DNA of 64,000 bases, taken from NCBI RefSeq assembly GCF_016775475.1, contig NZ_JAEUXJ010000003.1, positions 481,033 through 545,032 of the forward strand, in the 5' to 3' direction. The notes beneath the pieces were generated by a model. The model saw only the letters and a program-made list of their open reading frames with translations, had not been told where the DNA came from and did no database searches. Made by a program: the position numbers and the translations under genes. Positions 37,861-46,525 of this stretch are shown here, one piece after another (position 1 is the first letter of the stretch; every line of letters starts with the position of its first letter). The DNA is from Belnapia mucosa (lineage in GTDB: Bacteria; Pseudomonadota; Alphaproteobacteria; Acetobacterales; Acetobacteraceae).

Positions 37861-38136
37861 CCGTCCTGATTGCAATTTCGTGAGGCCGACATCAGGCATT
37901 AGGGTTCGCATCAATGCCAGCATACGCCTAGATATGTGAGTAGCGTTGTTCGTTCCTGGAAGTAGAGTTCGGAAAAGGATACTCACCAATGCGCTGATTG
38001 GGCGGAGATGCCTGCGGGGCTTTTCCTTCCTGCAGCGCTGCTAGCGCGAACCTTACCGTGTGGCGAAGGCGTCCTCCATCGCTCGGTGCCGGTCGTCTCG
38101 CGGTGACCTAGCGTCCCCATACAGGAGTAGCCCGCA

Positions 38137-40392
38137 ATGCAGCGATTGATGCTGGCGTTCTTCTGCTCGGGCTTCGGCGCCCTGCTCTGCCAGATCGTCT
38201 GGCAGCGCATGCTCGGCATCTTCGCCGGTTCGGACACCGTCAGCGCCGCCTTGGTCGTGGGCGCCTTCCTCGCCGGCCTGGGCCTCGGCTCGATCATCGG
38301 CGCCAAACTCGCAGACCGCCTAACCCCGGTCCAAGCGCTTCTGGGCTTTGCGCTATGCGAGGTCGGCGTCGCGATTTCGGCCCTGATTTCCAAACCATTT
38401 CTCTATGACTGGTTGGCCCTCGGCTTGGTCGGACAGGTGGACAGTCCGATAGCGATCTTCGCACTCTGCTTCGTCGGACTAGTGATCCCGACCACCCTCA
38501 TGGGTGCCTCCTTGCCGCTGCTTTGCCGTTCCGTCGCCACGACGCTGGATACGGTGGCGGAGCGGATCGGCAGGCTCTACGGGCTCAACACCCTGGGCGC
38601 CGGCCTGGGTGCTCTGCTCGGCGGCTGGCTCGTCGTGGGCAATCTTGGCTTCGTCGGCACGCTCTGGCTGGCGGCGGCGTTCGACCTGCTGGCGGCCAGC
38701 TTGGCGCTCACTTTGCTACCGCAGTTGCGGGCGACGCCGGCCCAGGTGCTGCACCGGAGCCCGGCAGTTCCCGCGCCTTTCGGCAGCTTGTCGCTCTGGT
38801 GTCTGCTGGTCTTCCTGTCGGGTTATGTGATCGTCGCGCTCGAGATCCTTTGGGTAAGGCTGCTCGGCCAAGTCGGGCAGTATCACGCCTACCTGTTCTC
38901 CACCGTGCTTGGCGTCTTCCTGCTGGCTGATGGCGCTGGCATGACCTTGGCCGCGCGCATGGTCCGACGGATGGCGGATCCCCGCCCGGCATTTTTCATC
39001 ACCCAAGGCGCTGGCTTTGTGCTGGCAACGCTGTTGATTGGCGCGCTCTGGCTGGCAGTGCCGAACCCGCCGCTCTCCTGGTTCGTCCCGGTCGATTATG
39101 GGCGCTTCGGTCTGTTTGCCATGAGCCTCACCACCATCCTCGTGGTGCTGGTGGTTGCGCCGCCTGCCTTCCAGATCGGTATGACCTTCCCCTTCGTGCA
39201 GCGCGCCGTGCAGCAGGACTTGGCGAGCGTTGGCGCCCGGGTTGGCTGGGTGCAGCTGGCCAACATCGCCGGCAACGCCGCGGGCTCGATCGGCACCGGC
39301 CTTATCACGCTGCACTATCTCGGCAGCATGGGCACACTGAAGTTGCTGGCCGGGCTCTCCTGCCTGTTACTGCTCGGCTGGCTGTGGCACGCTGGCCGTG
39401 GGCGGCGGCTGGAGGCCGGCCTTGCCCTTGCCTGCGCCGTCGCACTCATCGCGTTACCCGGTAACGGTGCTTTCTGGAGCCGTATGCACGGTCAGGCACC
39501 CAACAGCTTTGCTGCCTGGTCAGAGGACCGCTCCGGCGTTGCCTTCTACCGCGAGACGCCGCAACGCCAGGACTTCGCGCCAGACCGCTTCTTCATCATG
39601 GGATATAGCCAGGGCCGTGTGCCGTTCCTGCCGATCCATATGCTGCTTGGCGCCATTGGTCCGCTGGTGCATCCGGCGCCAGAGCGAGTTCTCGCCATCG
39701 GTGTCGGCAGCGGCGGCACGCCCTGGGGCGCCATGGTCTCGCCGGCGACGAGGGAGATCCGCGCCATCGAGCTGATCAAACCGGTACTGGACACACTGCA
39801 GGAGATTGCCGTGGCGCGACCGGAGAGCGCGCTCGCCGCACTGCTGGCTGACCCACGCCTGCGGTTGGAACATGCCGATGGCCGTCTGGCTCTGGCTCGG
39901 GGGCAGGAGCTTTACGATGTCATCGAAGCGGATGCGATACTACCCCAGACCTCCCATAGCGGTCTGCTCTATAGCGTCGAATTCCTAAAGGCTGTGAAGG
40001 CGCGGCTTGCTCCCGGCGGCATCTATGTTCAATACGCAGCCTCGGCACGGGTCGTAGAAACCTTCGCGGCGGTATTCCCCCACGCCGTGCTGCTTCAGCC
40101 TTTTCCGGTGCTGATTGGCTCGCAGGATCCGATCTCTTTTGACCATAAGGCGCTGCTGGCGAAGCTGAACGACCCGGCGGTGGTGGCACATATGCGGCGC
40201 GGGAACCCAGCGACGGAGAACCTAGCCAAATCCGTCAGCGACCCGGCCTATATCTGGCGGCCGGAGACGCTGCGTGACCCAGCTTCGTTGACTGATATGT
40301 TTCCACGCGACGAGTTCTTCGTGAACAACCAGGTCAGCGAGAGCTGGTATCCGCGCAACCTTGGCCAGGCCCAATCCCAAGCTTCGCGCTAG
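38137..40392 (+). CDS. membrane-fused spermidine-synthase-like protein
   Basis: A 751-residue fusion. Residues 1-~450 hold about 12 hydrophobic segments in an MFS-like arrangement (GFGALLCQIVWQRMLGIFAG, LMGASLPLLCRSVA, RIGRLYGLNTLGAGLGALLGG). Residues ~500-700 form a spermidine-synthase Rossmann domain: VLAIGVGSGGTPWGAMVSPA for SAM binding, a second-strand acidic IRAIELIKPVL, and YDVIEADAILPQTSHSGLLY. The usual acidic gatekeeper motif D-x-x-D-P is altered to EADAILPQ, so aminopropyl transfer is doubtful. Such membrane fusions are widespread and uncharacterised. Stands alone. Confidence 0.88.
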   Translation: MQRLMLAFFCSGFGALLCQIVWQRMLGIFAGSDTVSAALVVGAFLAGLGLGSIIGAKLADRLTPVQALLGFALCEVGVAISALISKPFLYDWLALGLVGQVDSPIAIFALCFVGLVIPTTLMGASLPLLCRSVATTLDTVAERIGRLYGLNTLGAGLGALLGGWLVVGNLGFVGTLWLAAAFDLLAASLALTLLPQLRATPAQVLHRSPAVPAPFGSLSLWCLLVFLSGYVIVALEILWVRLLGQVGQYHAYLFSTVLGVFLLADGAGMTLAARMVRRMADPRPAFFITQGAGFVLATLLIGALWLAVPNPPLSWFVPVDYGRFGLFAMSLTTILVVLVVAPPAFQIGMTFPFVQRAVQQDLASVGARVGWVQLANIAGNAAGSIGTGLITLHYLGSMGTLKLLAGLSCLLLLGWLWHAGRGRRLEAGLALACAVALIALPGNGAFWSRMHGQAPNSFAAWSEDRSGVAFYRETPQRQDFAPDRFFIMGYSQGRVPFLPIHMLLGAIGPLVHPAPERVLAIGVGSGGTPWGAMVSPATREIRAIELIKPVLDTLQEIAVARPESALAALLADPRLRLEHADGRLALARGQELYDVIEADAILPQTSHSGLLYSVEFLKAVKARLAPGGIYVQYAASARVVETFAAVFPHAVLLQPFPVLIGSQDPISFDHKALLAKLNDPAVVAHMRRGNPATENLAKSVSDPAYIWRPETLRDPASLTDMFPRDEFFVNNQVSESWYPRNLGQAQSQASR

Positions 40393-40527
40393 GTCATTGG
40401 CAACTGTCTCGGCGCAGAGCGCCCAACGATCCCACCCGACGCGAAGCTGAGCGAGCATCTGCAAGCCCGCTTCAGAGTTGCGCCGGAATGGCCGCAGGCG
40501 ATCCGAACCCGCTTGTGGTGCGCTGTC

Positions 40528-40881
40528 CTACCAGCGCTGCGGTGGCGGCTGATGCCCCGGCGGGCGGTCCGGGTACCAGCGGCGGAACTCACCGGGTGGC
40601 GGCATATGACCCTGGGGGATCGGCGGGGACACCCATCCCCGGCCATCCCGCCGGGCCTCGCGGTCCCGGTGGTCGCCGCCGCGTCGGTCCTCCCACCGCT
40701 CGCTGCGATGGCTACCCCGCCGGTCATCCCACCTCTCGCTGCGATATTCGCTGGAGCGGCCGCCACGACCGTTCCCGCTCTCGTCTTTCCAGGGGTCCGC
40801 CCCAGCAATCCCTGGTGCGGCAAGGGCCATGCCGAGGCAGGCGGTAAGCAGCTGTAAGCGGGACACGGCGCAACTCCTCAT
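40528..40881 (-). CDS. exported Arg/Gly/Pro-rich protein with GHxPPPGExRxWYP motif
   Basis: A 117-residue secreted protein: signal peptide at 1-~27 (LQLLTACLGMALAAPGIAGA), then a repetitive charged stretch with YRSERWDDRRGSHRSERWED, and a C-terminal IPQGHMPPPGEFRRWYPDRP ending PPPQRW. The C-terminal motif recurs in uncharacterised exported proteins of proteobacteria. The SERW(D/E)DRRG repeat occurs twice. ATG 40881 with AAGG just upstream. Function unknown. Confidence 0.72.
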   Translation of the reverse strand: MRSCAVSRLQLLTACLGMALAAPGIAGADPWKDESGNGRGGRSSEYRSERWDDRRGSHRSERWEDRRGGDHRDREARRDGRGWVSPPIPQGHMPPPGEFRRWYPDRPPGHQPPPQRW

Positions 40882-41110
40882 CCTTGCATCTCGTGGGAAA
40901 ACGCTGGGACTAAGGAGAAGTCGTGCCCACCCTGGGGCAGGACCGTGGCGACGCTGGCCATCGGCGACCATTGCTCCAAAACCCGCTCCTGCCGATCCCG
41001 GCAGTTCCTAATCGATGCTAAAGCAGGCTCTTGATGCCCGCTTCAGGATGGCGACCGAAGGTCCGAGATGGGTGGACAGCGGACCAAGGCCCGCCGTCCG
41101 CAAGGCCGAT

Positions 41111-42658
41111 TCACGCCGCATTCGCACACAAATCGGCTCTGACGGCCTCCCACCGCGCCGCCTCCTCATCAGTCATGGAGGGCGAGGCGAGGCAGCCGAA
41201 GGCGGCGGCGTCCGTCATGGTCCTCGCCGCGGCGTCGGCGCGCCGGTCCGGCCCTACCAGCCGGAAGGAGGCGGGCGAGAGCGGGCCAAAGAGCAGCGCG
41301 CGGCACAGCTCCGGCCAGCGGTCCGGGTCCGGCTCCACGCCCGCGTTCCGCGCGAAGAGTAGCGCCATGGCGTGCATCGGCACCGCCTGCGGGCTGCCCC
41401 GCCGCGCGCGGCAGGCGGCGAGACCGGCCTGCATGGCCGCGGCGCTCGGCTGTAGCACCACCCCTGACCAGGCGTAGGCCAGCCAGCGCGCCTGCAATTC
41501 CAGCACGGGGAAGAGCGGCCCCACCTGGTCGAAGAGGCCGAGGAAGGCGAGGCCATCGAGCTCCGGGTGGAAGGTGTGGTCGTGCAGGCCGATGTGCCGA
41601 TCGTCCAATTCGAGCGCCTGCGCAATCTCCGGCGCCAGGAAGGGCAGCGAGAGGCGGTAGCCGGTGCCGAGAATGAGGCCATCCGCCGCCTCCGCGCTGC
41701 CATCGGCGAAGCGCACCTCCCGCCCCGCGACGCCCGCGATCCAGGGACGGACGCGGATGCGCCCCTCGGCGACGAGGCCGAGATAGTGCTGCGACTGCGT
41801 CAGGCCCGCGGCGAAGATATCCGCATCCGGCGCCGGCGCACCGACCTGCTCCGGACTGCCGGCGCTCGACACCACCAGATTCCGCAGGCCCTGCGCTACC
41901 GCGGCGGGCGGCATGACGGTCCCGGCCAGCGCGGCGAAGCGGGTGAAGGCGACGTGGTCGGTCGGCACCCCGGCGGTCAGCTTCTGCAGCACGTAGCGCT
42001 GGCGGCGCAGCGTGACGGTCACGCGCCGTGCCCCGGCGAGCGCCAGCTCCGAGGCGATCTCGAGCGCGCTGATCGAGCAGCCGGCAACGACGACCGAGCG
42101 GTCACGGTAGCCAGCCGGGCCGGCATAGCCGAAGCTGTGCAGCACGCCGGCCTCGCCGGCGAAGCTGCCGAGCCCGGCGATATCCGGCAACTGGGGCGCG
42201 TTGTAGCGGCCCGTTGCGACGACGACGCGCGCGAAGACCTCGACACGTTCCTGCCCGCCGCCCCGCGACCGCAGGAGCCAGCCCTGGCCCCCCGGTGCGC
42301 GCGAGAGATGCTCGACGCGGGTCCCGAACCGGATGCGCGGCAGCAGCCCGGCCTGGGCGGCGTAGCGGTGCAGGTAGCCCAGCACCTCCTCCTGTGCCGG
42401 GAAGACGGGCGTGCCCGGCGCATGGTCGAGGTCGGCAAAGGCCGTCAGGATCCGGCTCGTATTCGTGCGCATGCCTGGCCAGACGCCGCTCATCGGCGAG
42501 GTCGCGTTCCACTGGCCGCCGAGGCCGTCGGCGGCCTCGAACAGAAGGGGCTCGAAGCCCTGGCGCGCTAGCCAGGCGCCAGCGGCAAGGCCCGCGGGGC
42601 CGGCGCCGATGACCGCGACCTCGCGCGGCGACATGACGACGGGATCTCGGTTGCTCAT
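41111..42658 (-). CDS. flavin-containing NAD(P)H-dependent monooxygenase
   Basis: A 515-residue class-B flavoprotein monooxygenase. FAD site VAVIGAGPAGLAAGAWLARQG is at ~14-34, GLGGQW follows, and a second nucleotide site appears in VVVAGCSISALEIASELALAG (G-x-S in place of G-x-G). MRTNTSRILTAFADLDH resembles the FMO active-site region; the FMO fingerprint FxGxxxHxxx(Y/F) is seen as VLHSFGYAGPAGYRDRSVVV. Substrates in the family are amines, sulfides or ketones. AGGAGGGCC ribosome site. Divergent from a PNPOx gene across a promoter with direct repeats. Confidence 0.87.
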   Translation of the reverse strand: MSNRDPVVMSPREVAVIGAGPAGLAAGAWLARQGFEPLLFEAADGLGGQWNATSPMSGVWPGMRTNTSRILTAFADLDHAPGTPVFPAQEEVLGYLHRYAAQAGLLPRIRFGTRVEHLSRAPGGQGWLLRSRGGGQERVEVFARVVVATGRYNAPQLPDIAGLGSFAGEAGVLHSFGYAGPAGYRDRSVVVAGCSISALEIASELALAGARRVTVTLRRQRYVLQKLTAGVPTDHVAFTRFAALAGTVMPPAAVAQGLRNLVVSSAGSPEQVGAPAPDADIFAAGLTQSQHYLGLVAEGRIRVRPWIAGVAGREVRFADGSAEAADGLILGTGYRLSLPFLAPEIAQALELDDRHIGLHDHTFHPELDGLAFLGLFDQVGPLFPVLELQARWLAYAWSGVVLQPSAAAMQAGLAACRARRGSPQAVPMHAMALLFARNAGVEPDPDRWPELCRALLFGPLSPASFRLVGPDRRADAAARTMTDAAAFGCLASPSMTDEEAARWEAVRADLCANAA

Positions 42659-42720
42659 CCTCGGCCCTCCTCCAACCTTGGTGTCGGGCCGGATCCCTAG
42701 CCCCTCCCGCCGCGCGGCCG

Positions 42721-42771
42721 CTTCCTAAGTCTTCCCTAAGAGCGCCCCGCGCTTCCTAAGACTTTCCTATC
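42721..42771 (+). promoter_or_regulatory. array of ~10-bp direct repeats in divergent promoter
   Basis: CTTCCTAAGT and CTTCCCTAAG follow one another at 42721 and 42731, and after 11 bp a second pair, CTTCCTAAGA and CTTTCCTATC, at 42752 and 42762. Consensus CTTyCTAAG on one DNA face per helical turn, placed between the monooxygenase and PNPOx starts and ending 19 bp before the latter, suggests cooperative regulator binding. Confidence 0.55.
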
Positions 42772-42789
42772 CGGTTAGCCTGCTCGGCC

Positions 42790-43281
42790 ATGCGACCCGT
42801 CCAAGGCAGTCTGATCAGCGCAGAGCTGGCCGCCTTCCTCGAATCCCCGGTCATGATCATCCTCGGCACCGGTTCGGCGGGTGTGCCGGAGATCGGGCGC
42901 GGCCTCGGCGCCTCCGTCGAGGGAGGCGGCGATGCCCTGTATGTCATGGTCTCCGCCTGGCAATGGCCGGAGACGGTGGCGAATGCGCGCGCGAACGGGC
43001 GGATTGCCGCCACCTTCGCCCGGCCCGCCGATTACGTGACCTACCAGGTTAAGGGGCGCGTGGACCTCATCGCGCCGCCGACACCGGCGCTCCATGCCTG
43101 CGCGATGCACTACGCCGCGCGGATCGCGGAGGCGCTGGCGGAACTCGGCCTGTCGCCGGAGCATACGGCACCATGGCGGTCCGACCGCGACCTGGCTGCG
43201 CTCCGCATCCGGCCAGCGCAGGTCTTCGTGCAGACGCCAGGCTCCCGGGCCGGCCGCCTGCTCGCGGAGCGCCGCGGGTGA
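42790..43281 (+). CDS. pyridoxamine 5'-phosphate oxidase-like flavin-binding protein
   Basis: A 163-residue split-barrel (PNPOx-like) protein. SLISAELAAFLESPVMIILG followed by PEIGRGLGASVEG is the standard start, and ALYVMVSAWQWPETVANARA, RIAATFARPADYVTYQVKGR make the barrel strands. Such proteins bind FMN, F420 or haem; pathway unknown. Its stop overlaps the GTG start of the next, also PNPOx-containing gene. Confidence 0.82.
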   Translation: MRPVQGSLISAELAAFLESPVMIILGTGSAGVPEIGRGLGASVEGGGDALYVMVSAWQWPETVANARANGRIAATFARPADYVTYQVKGRVDLIAPPTPALHACAMHYAARIAEALAELGLSPEHTAPWRSDRDLAALRIRPAQVFVQTPGSRAGRLLAERRG

Positions 43282-44618
43282 CGCTCCCTCTTGCCACGCT
43301 CGACGGCTGTTTCGAGGGCGTGGTGCCCTCCATTGTCTGCACCCTTGCCGCGGACGGCACGCCGAACGTCTCCTACCTCTCCCACGTCGCGCGGCTAGGC
43401 GAGGCGCAGGTGGCGCTGTCGAACCAGTTTTTTTCGAAGACCGCGGCGAACCTGCGCTCGATCCCCCGCGCCGCGCTGCTGGTGGTGGACCCGACGGACA
43501 GCGCCCAGTACCGGCTCGATATCCTCTACCGCGGCAGCCGCGAAGACGGCCCGGCATTCGCGCGCATGGCCGCGGACCTGCGCGCGACGAGCGCGCAGCT
43601 CGGCGTAACCGACGTCATGCGGCTGCGCGCCGTGGACATCTTCGACGTGCTGGCCGTGCGGCAGGTGCGCGGCGGCCGGGTCGCCACGGCGCCGGAGCGT
43701 CCCGCCGGGCAGGGCCTGGTGCGCGCGCTGGCCGTCACCGAGGCGCTGACGCGCGCGACGGAGCTGGCGGGCGTCGTTGATGCCGTGCTGGACGCGCTGG
43801 CAGCGGCCTTCGGGCATGAGGCGACGCTCGTGCTGCTGCACGACCCCGGGCGAGGCTGCCTCGTCGCACTCGGCAGCCGCGGCTACGGGGCGAGCGGGAT
43901 CGGTGCCGAGGTGCCGCTCGGCGAGGGGCTGGCCGGCCTCGCCGCCCAGGACCGCCGCCTTTTGCGCGTGGGCGATGCAAGCCGGCTGCGCCGCTACGGC
44001 GCCGCCATCGAGGCCAGTGCCGAGCTTGAGGCGCGCACGCGCTCCGTCGCCCTGCCGCGCCTGCCGGAGGCGATGAGCCAAGTCGCCGTGCCGATGGAGG
44101 TGCAGGGCCGGTTGCTGGGCGTGCTCTTCCTCGAAAGCACCCGACGGATGGCCTTCGGCGCCGAGGACGGGCTCGCACTCTCCCTCGTGGCGCGGCAGCT
44201 CGGCACGGCCATCGCGCTGGCCGAGGCCGAATCCGGGGAGGCAGCGGCCGCCGGCCCGCAGGGTTCGACGCCCCCGGTCACGGACCGCCCTGTTCAGGTG
44301 ACGCACCACGCGCAGGACGACAGCGTGTTCATCGAGCACGAGTACCTGGTGAAGGGCGTCGCCGGCCGGCTGCTGATATGGATGCTTCACGCCTATCAGG
44401 CGGGCGGCCGGGTGGACTTCACGAACCGCGAGATCCGCGCCGAAGGCGCGCTGCGCCTGCCGGAGCTGAAGGACAATCTGGAGACACGGCTGCTCCTGCT
44501 GCAGCGCCGGCTGGAGGAGAAGCGGGCACCCGTCCGCCTCCTGCGCCCGGCGCGCGGCCGCATCCGCCTGGAGGTGCAAGGGCGCCTAGTCGTCACGTCC
44601 CACCGCAGGGGGACCTGA
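43278..44618 (+). CDS. PNPOx-GAF protein with C-terminal winged-helix-like domain
   Basis: A 446-residue three-part protein. Residues ~5-150 are a PNPOx split barrel (PSIVCTLAADGTPNVSYLSH, LSNQFFSKTAANLRSIPRA). Residues ~170-325 are a GAF domain (LAVTEALTRATELAGVVDAV, VALGSRGYGASGIGAEVPLG). The last ~100 residues, from VFIEHEYLVKGVAGRLLIWM to ETRLLLLQRRLEEKRAP, resemble a DNA-binding winged helix. I infer a flavin- and small-molecule-sensing regulator, possibly acting on the repeats at 42721-42771. GTG start overlaps the upstream stop. Confidence 0.78.
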   Translation: MTLPLATLDGCFEGVVPSIVCTLAADGTPNVSYLSHVARLGEAQVALSNQFFSKTAANLRSIPRAALLVVDPTDSAQYRLDILYRGSREDGPAFARMAADLRATSAQLGVTDVMRLRAVDIFDVLAVRQVRGGRVATAPERPAGQGLVRALAVTEALTRATELAGVVDAVLDALAAAFGHEATLVLLHDPGRGCLVALGSRGYGASGIGAEVPLGEGLAGLAAQDRRLLRVGDASRLRRYGAAIEASAELEARTRSVALPRLPEAMSQVAVPMEVQGRLLGVLFLESTRRMAFGAEDGLALSLVARQLGTAIALAEAESGEAAAAGPQGSTPPVTDRPVQVTHHAQDDSVFIEHEYLVKGVAGRLLIWMLHAYQAGGRVDFTNREIRAEGALRLPELKDNLETRLLLLQRRLEEKRAPVRLLRPARGRIRLEVQGRLVVTSHRRGT

Positions 44619-44815
44619 CGAGGGCGGCCGACCGGCACTGGAGCCAATCTGGGGTCGCATGCCGGCGGCCAACTCGGGCGGTTCTGTCGATGAGGTCGCG
44701 GTGTGGAGCGGAGCAGGGCATCCTTCTTGAGCTGCTTTCTAGTACCAAATCCGCGCCAGCGGACACCTGGCGACGCGTCGCGCTCGGCAATTCCCGACCC
44801 AGCTTCGCCGCCACG

Positions 44816-46291
44816 CTAGGGTGAAGCCCCCTGACCTTGCTCCCAGCGGCCCATGGGCGGGTCTGCAGCGCATGGCAGCCTGGCCAGATCTCGCACGTCG
44901 ACGAAACGGCCCGCGATGGCGGCCGCGGCGACCGTGGCCGGCGAAGCCAGATGCGTCCGCGCACCTGGACCCTGGCGTCCCTCGAAATTGCGGTTGGACG
45001 TGCTGGCGCAGCGCTGCCCAGGTGCAACTCGGTCCTCATTCATCCCGATGCACATGGAGCAGCCCGGCTCGTGCCACTCGAATCCCGCCTCCAGCAGCAC
45101 ACGGTCGAGGCCCTCCTCCTCCGCCTGCCGCTTCACCAGGCCGGACCCGGGCACCACCAGCGCCCGCACGCCTCGCGCCACGCGCCGCCCGCGCGCCACC
45201 GCCGCGGCTTCGCGCAGGTCCTCGATGCGACCGTTCGCGCAGGATCCGATGAACACCACGTCCACCGCCAACTCCGTCATCCGCTGCCCCGGCAGGAGTC
45301 CCATGTAATCCAGCATCCGGCGGTGCCGTGCCTGCCCTACTGCGTCGAGAGCCTTGCCCGGGTCTGGCACGGTGCCGGTCACCGGCACTGCGGTGTCCGG
45401 CGTGGTGCCCCAGGTCACCAGCGGGGCAAGCCCGGTGACGTCCAGCGCGACGACCCGGTCGAAGGCGGCGCCGGGATCGGACCGCAATTCGCGCCAAGCG
45501 GCGACGGCGTGGTCGAATGCCGCGCCCGTGGGCGCCCGCTCGCGGCCCCGGAGATAACTGAAGGTCACGTCGTCGGGCGCGATCAACGCGGTGCGGGCCC
45601 CAGCCTCGATGGCGAGGCTGCACAGGGTCATCCGGCCGGCCATGCCAAGGGCACGCACGGCGTCGCCGCGGAACTCCACCGCGTGCCCGGCGGCCCCAGC
45701 AGGGCCGAGTGCAGCGACCACCGAGAGCGCGAGGTCCTTGGCCGAGGTTCCGGGTGGCAGCGCGCCGGAGATTTCCACGGCCATCGCCTTCGGCTTCGGC
45801 AGCAGCAGGGTTTGCGTGGCCAGCACCTGCTCGACCTCGCTCGCACCGACGCCGAAGGCCAGCGCGCCGAGCGCACCATGGGTGGATGCGTGAGAGTCAC
45901 CGCTTGCGATCGTCAGGCCAGGCAGCGATAGCCCCAGTTCGGGTCCCACGACATGAACAATCCCCTGCCGAGGGTCGCCGAGCGGGATGTGGGGCACGCC
46001 GGCGGCTTGGGCATCGGCGGCCAAGGTCTCGACCAGCCGCCGAGCGGCCGCGTCCCCGATGTCGCTGCCGCGGTCCGTGGTGGGGACGGCGTGGTCGGGG
46101 ATGGCAATCGCAGCCGCCGGCCGGCGCACGGTGCGACCGGTGGCGCGCAGGGCGGCGAAGGCCTGCGGGCTGTGCAGGTCGTCGAGCAGGTGCAGATCGA
46201 CATAGAGGAGGTCGCTGCCGAGCAGCCGCGCCACGACGTGTGCGTCCCAGATGCGGTCGAGCAGCGTGCGCGGCGTCGCCCCTGTCGTCAT
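44816..46291 (-). CDS. solitary LeuC-like isomerase/dehydratase large subunit
   Basis: Aconitase-superfamily large subunit of 491 residues, closest to 3-isopropylmalate dehydratase LeuC. The [4Fe-4S] cysteines are present in VVFIGSCANGRIEDLREAAA and EPGCSMCIGMNEDRVAPG; GDSHASTHGALGALAFGVGASE and TSNRNFEGRQGPGARTHLAS are family motifs. No small subunit (LeuD) follows, although LeuC needs one. ATG 46291 is set by homology. Divergent from formate dehydrogenase. It may use a LeuD encoded elsewhere, or act on another 2-hydroxy acid. Confidence 0.85.
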   Translation of the reverse strand: MTTGATPRTLLDRIWDAHVVARLLGSDLLYVDLHLLDDLHSPQAFAALRATGRTVRRPAAAIAIPDHAVPTTDRGSDIGDAAARRLVETLAADAQAAGVPHIPLGDPRQGIVHVVGPELGLSLPGLTIASGDSHASTHGALGALAFGVGASEVEQVLATQTLLLPKPKAMAVEISGALPPGTSAKDLALSVVAALGPAGAAGHAVEFRGDAVRALGMAGRMTLCSLAIEAGARTALIAPDDVTFSYLRGRERAPTGAAFDHAVAAWRELRSDPGAAFDRVVALDVTGLAPLVTWGTTPDTAVPVTGTVPDPGKALDAVGQARHRRMLDYMGLLPGQRMTELAVDVVFIGSCANGRIEDLREAAAVARGRRVARGVRALVVPGSGLVKRQAEEEGLDRVLLEAGFEWHEPGCSMCIGMNEDRVAPGQRCASTSNRNFEGRQGPGARTHLASPATVAAAAIAGRFVDVRDLARLPCAADPPMGRWEQGQGASP

Positions 46292-46525
46292 GGCCACCCT
46301 CTCGGAACCCCGAACAGCAGCACCGTTCCCAGGACCACCCAGTAGCACGCAAGCGAAAATGATGGCCTGCGCGACCTCCGCGCACGGTCGGCGGGCATCA
46401 GGTCGAGGTTGCGGTCGCCAATTGGGAGCGTAGGGTATCCGCGGTCGGCCCAGGCCGGGTGACTTTGGATTGCCTCCAGCGGGAGGCGACCGATACCCTG
46501 AGAGGCGCCGGGAGGAAGCGAAGGC

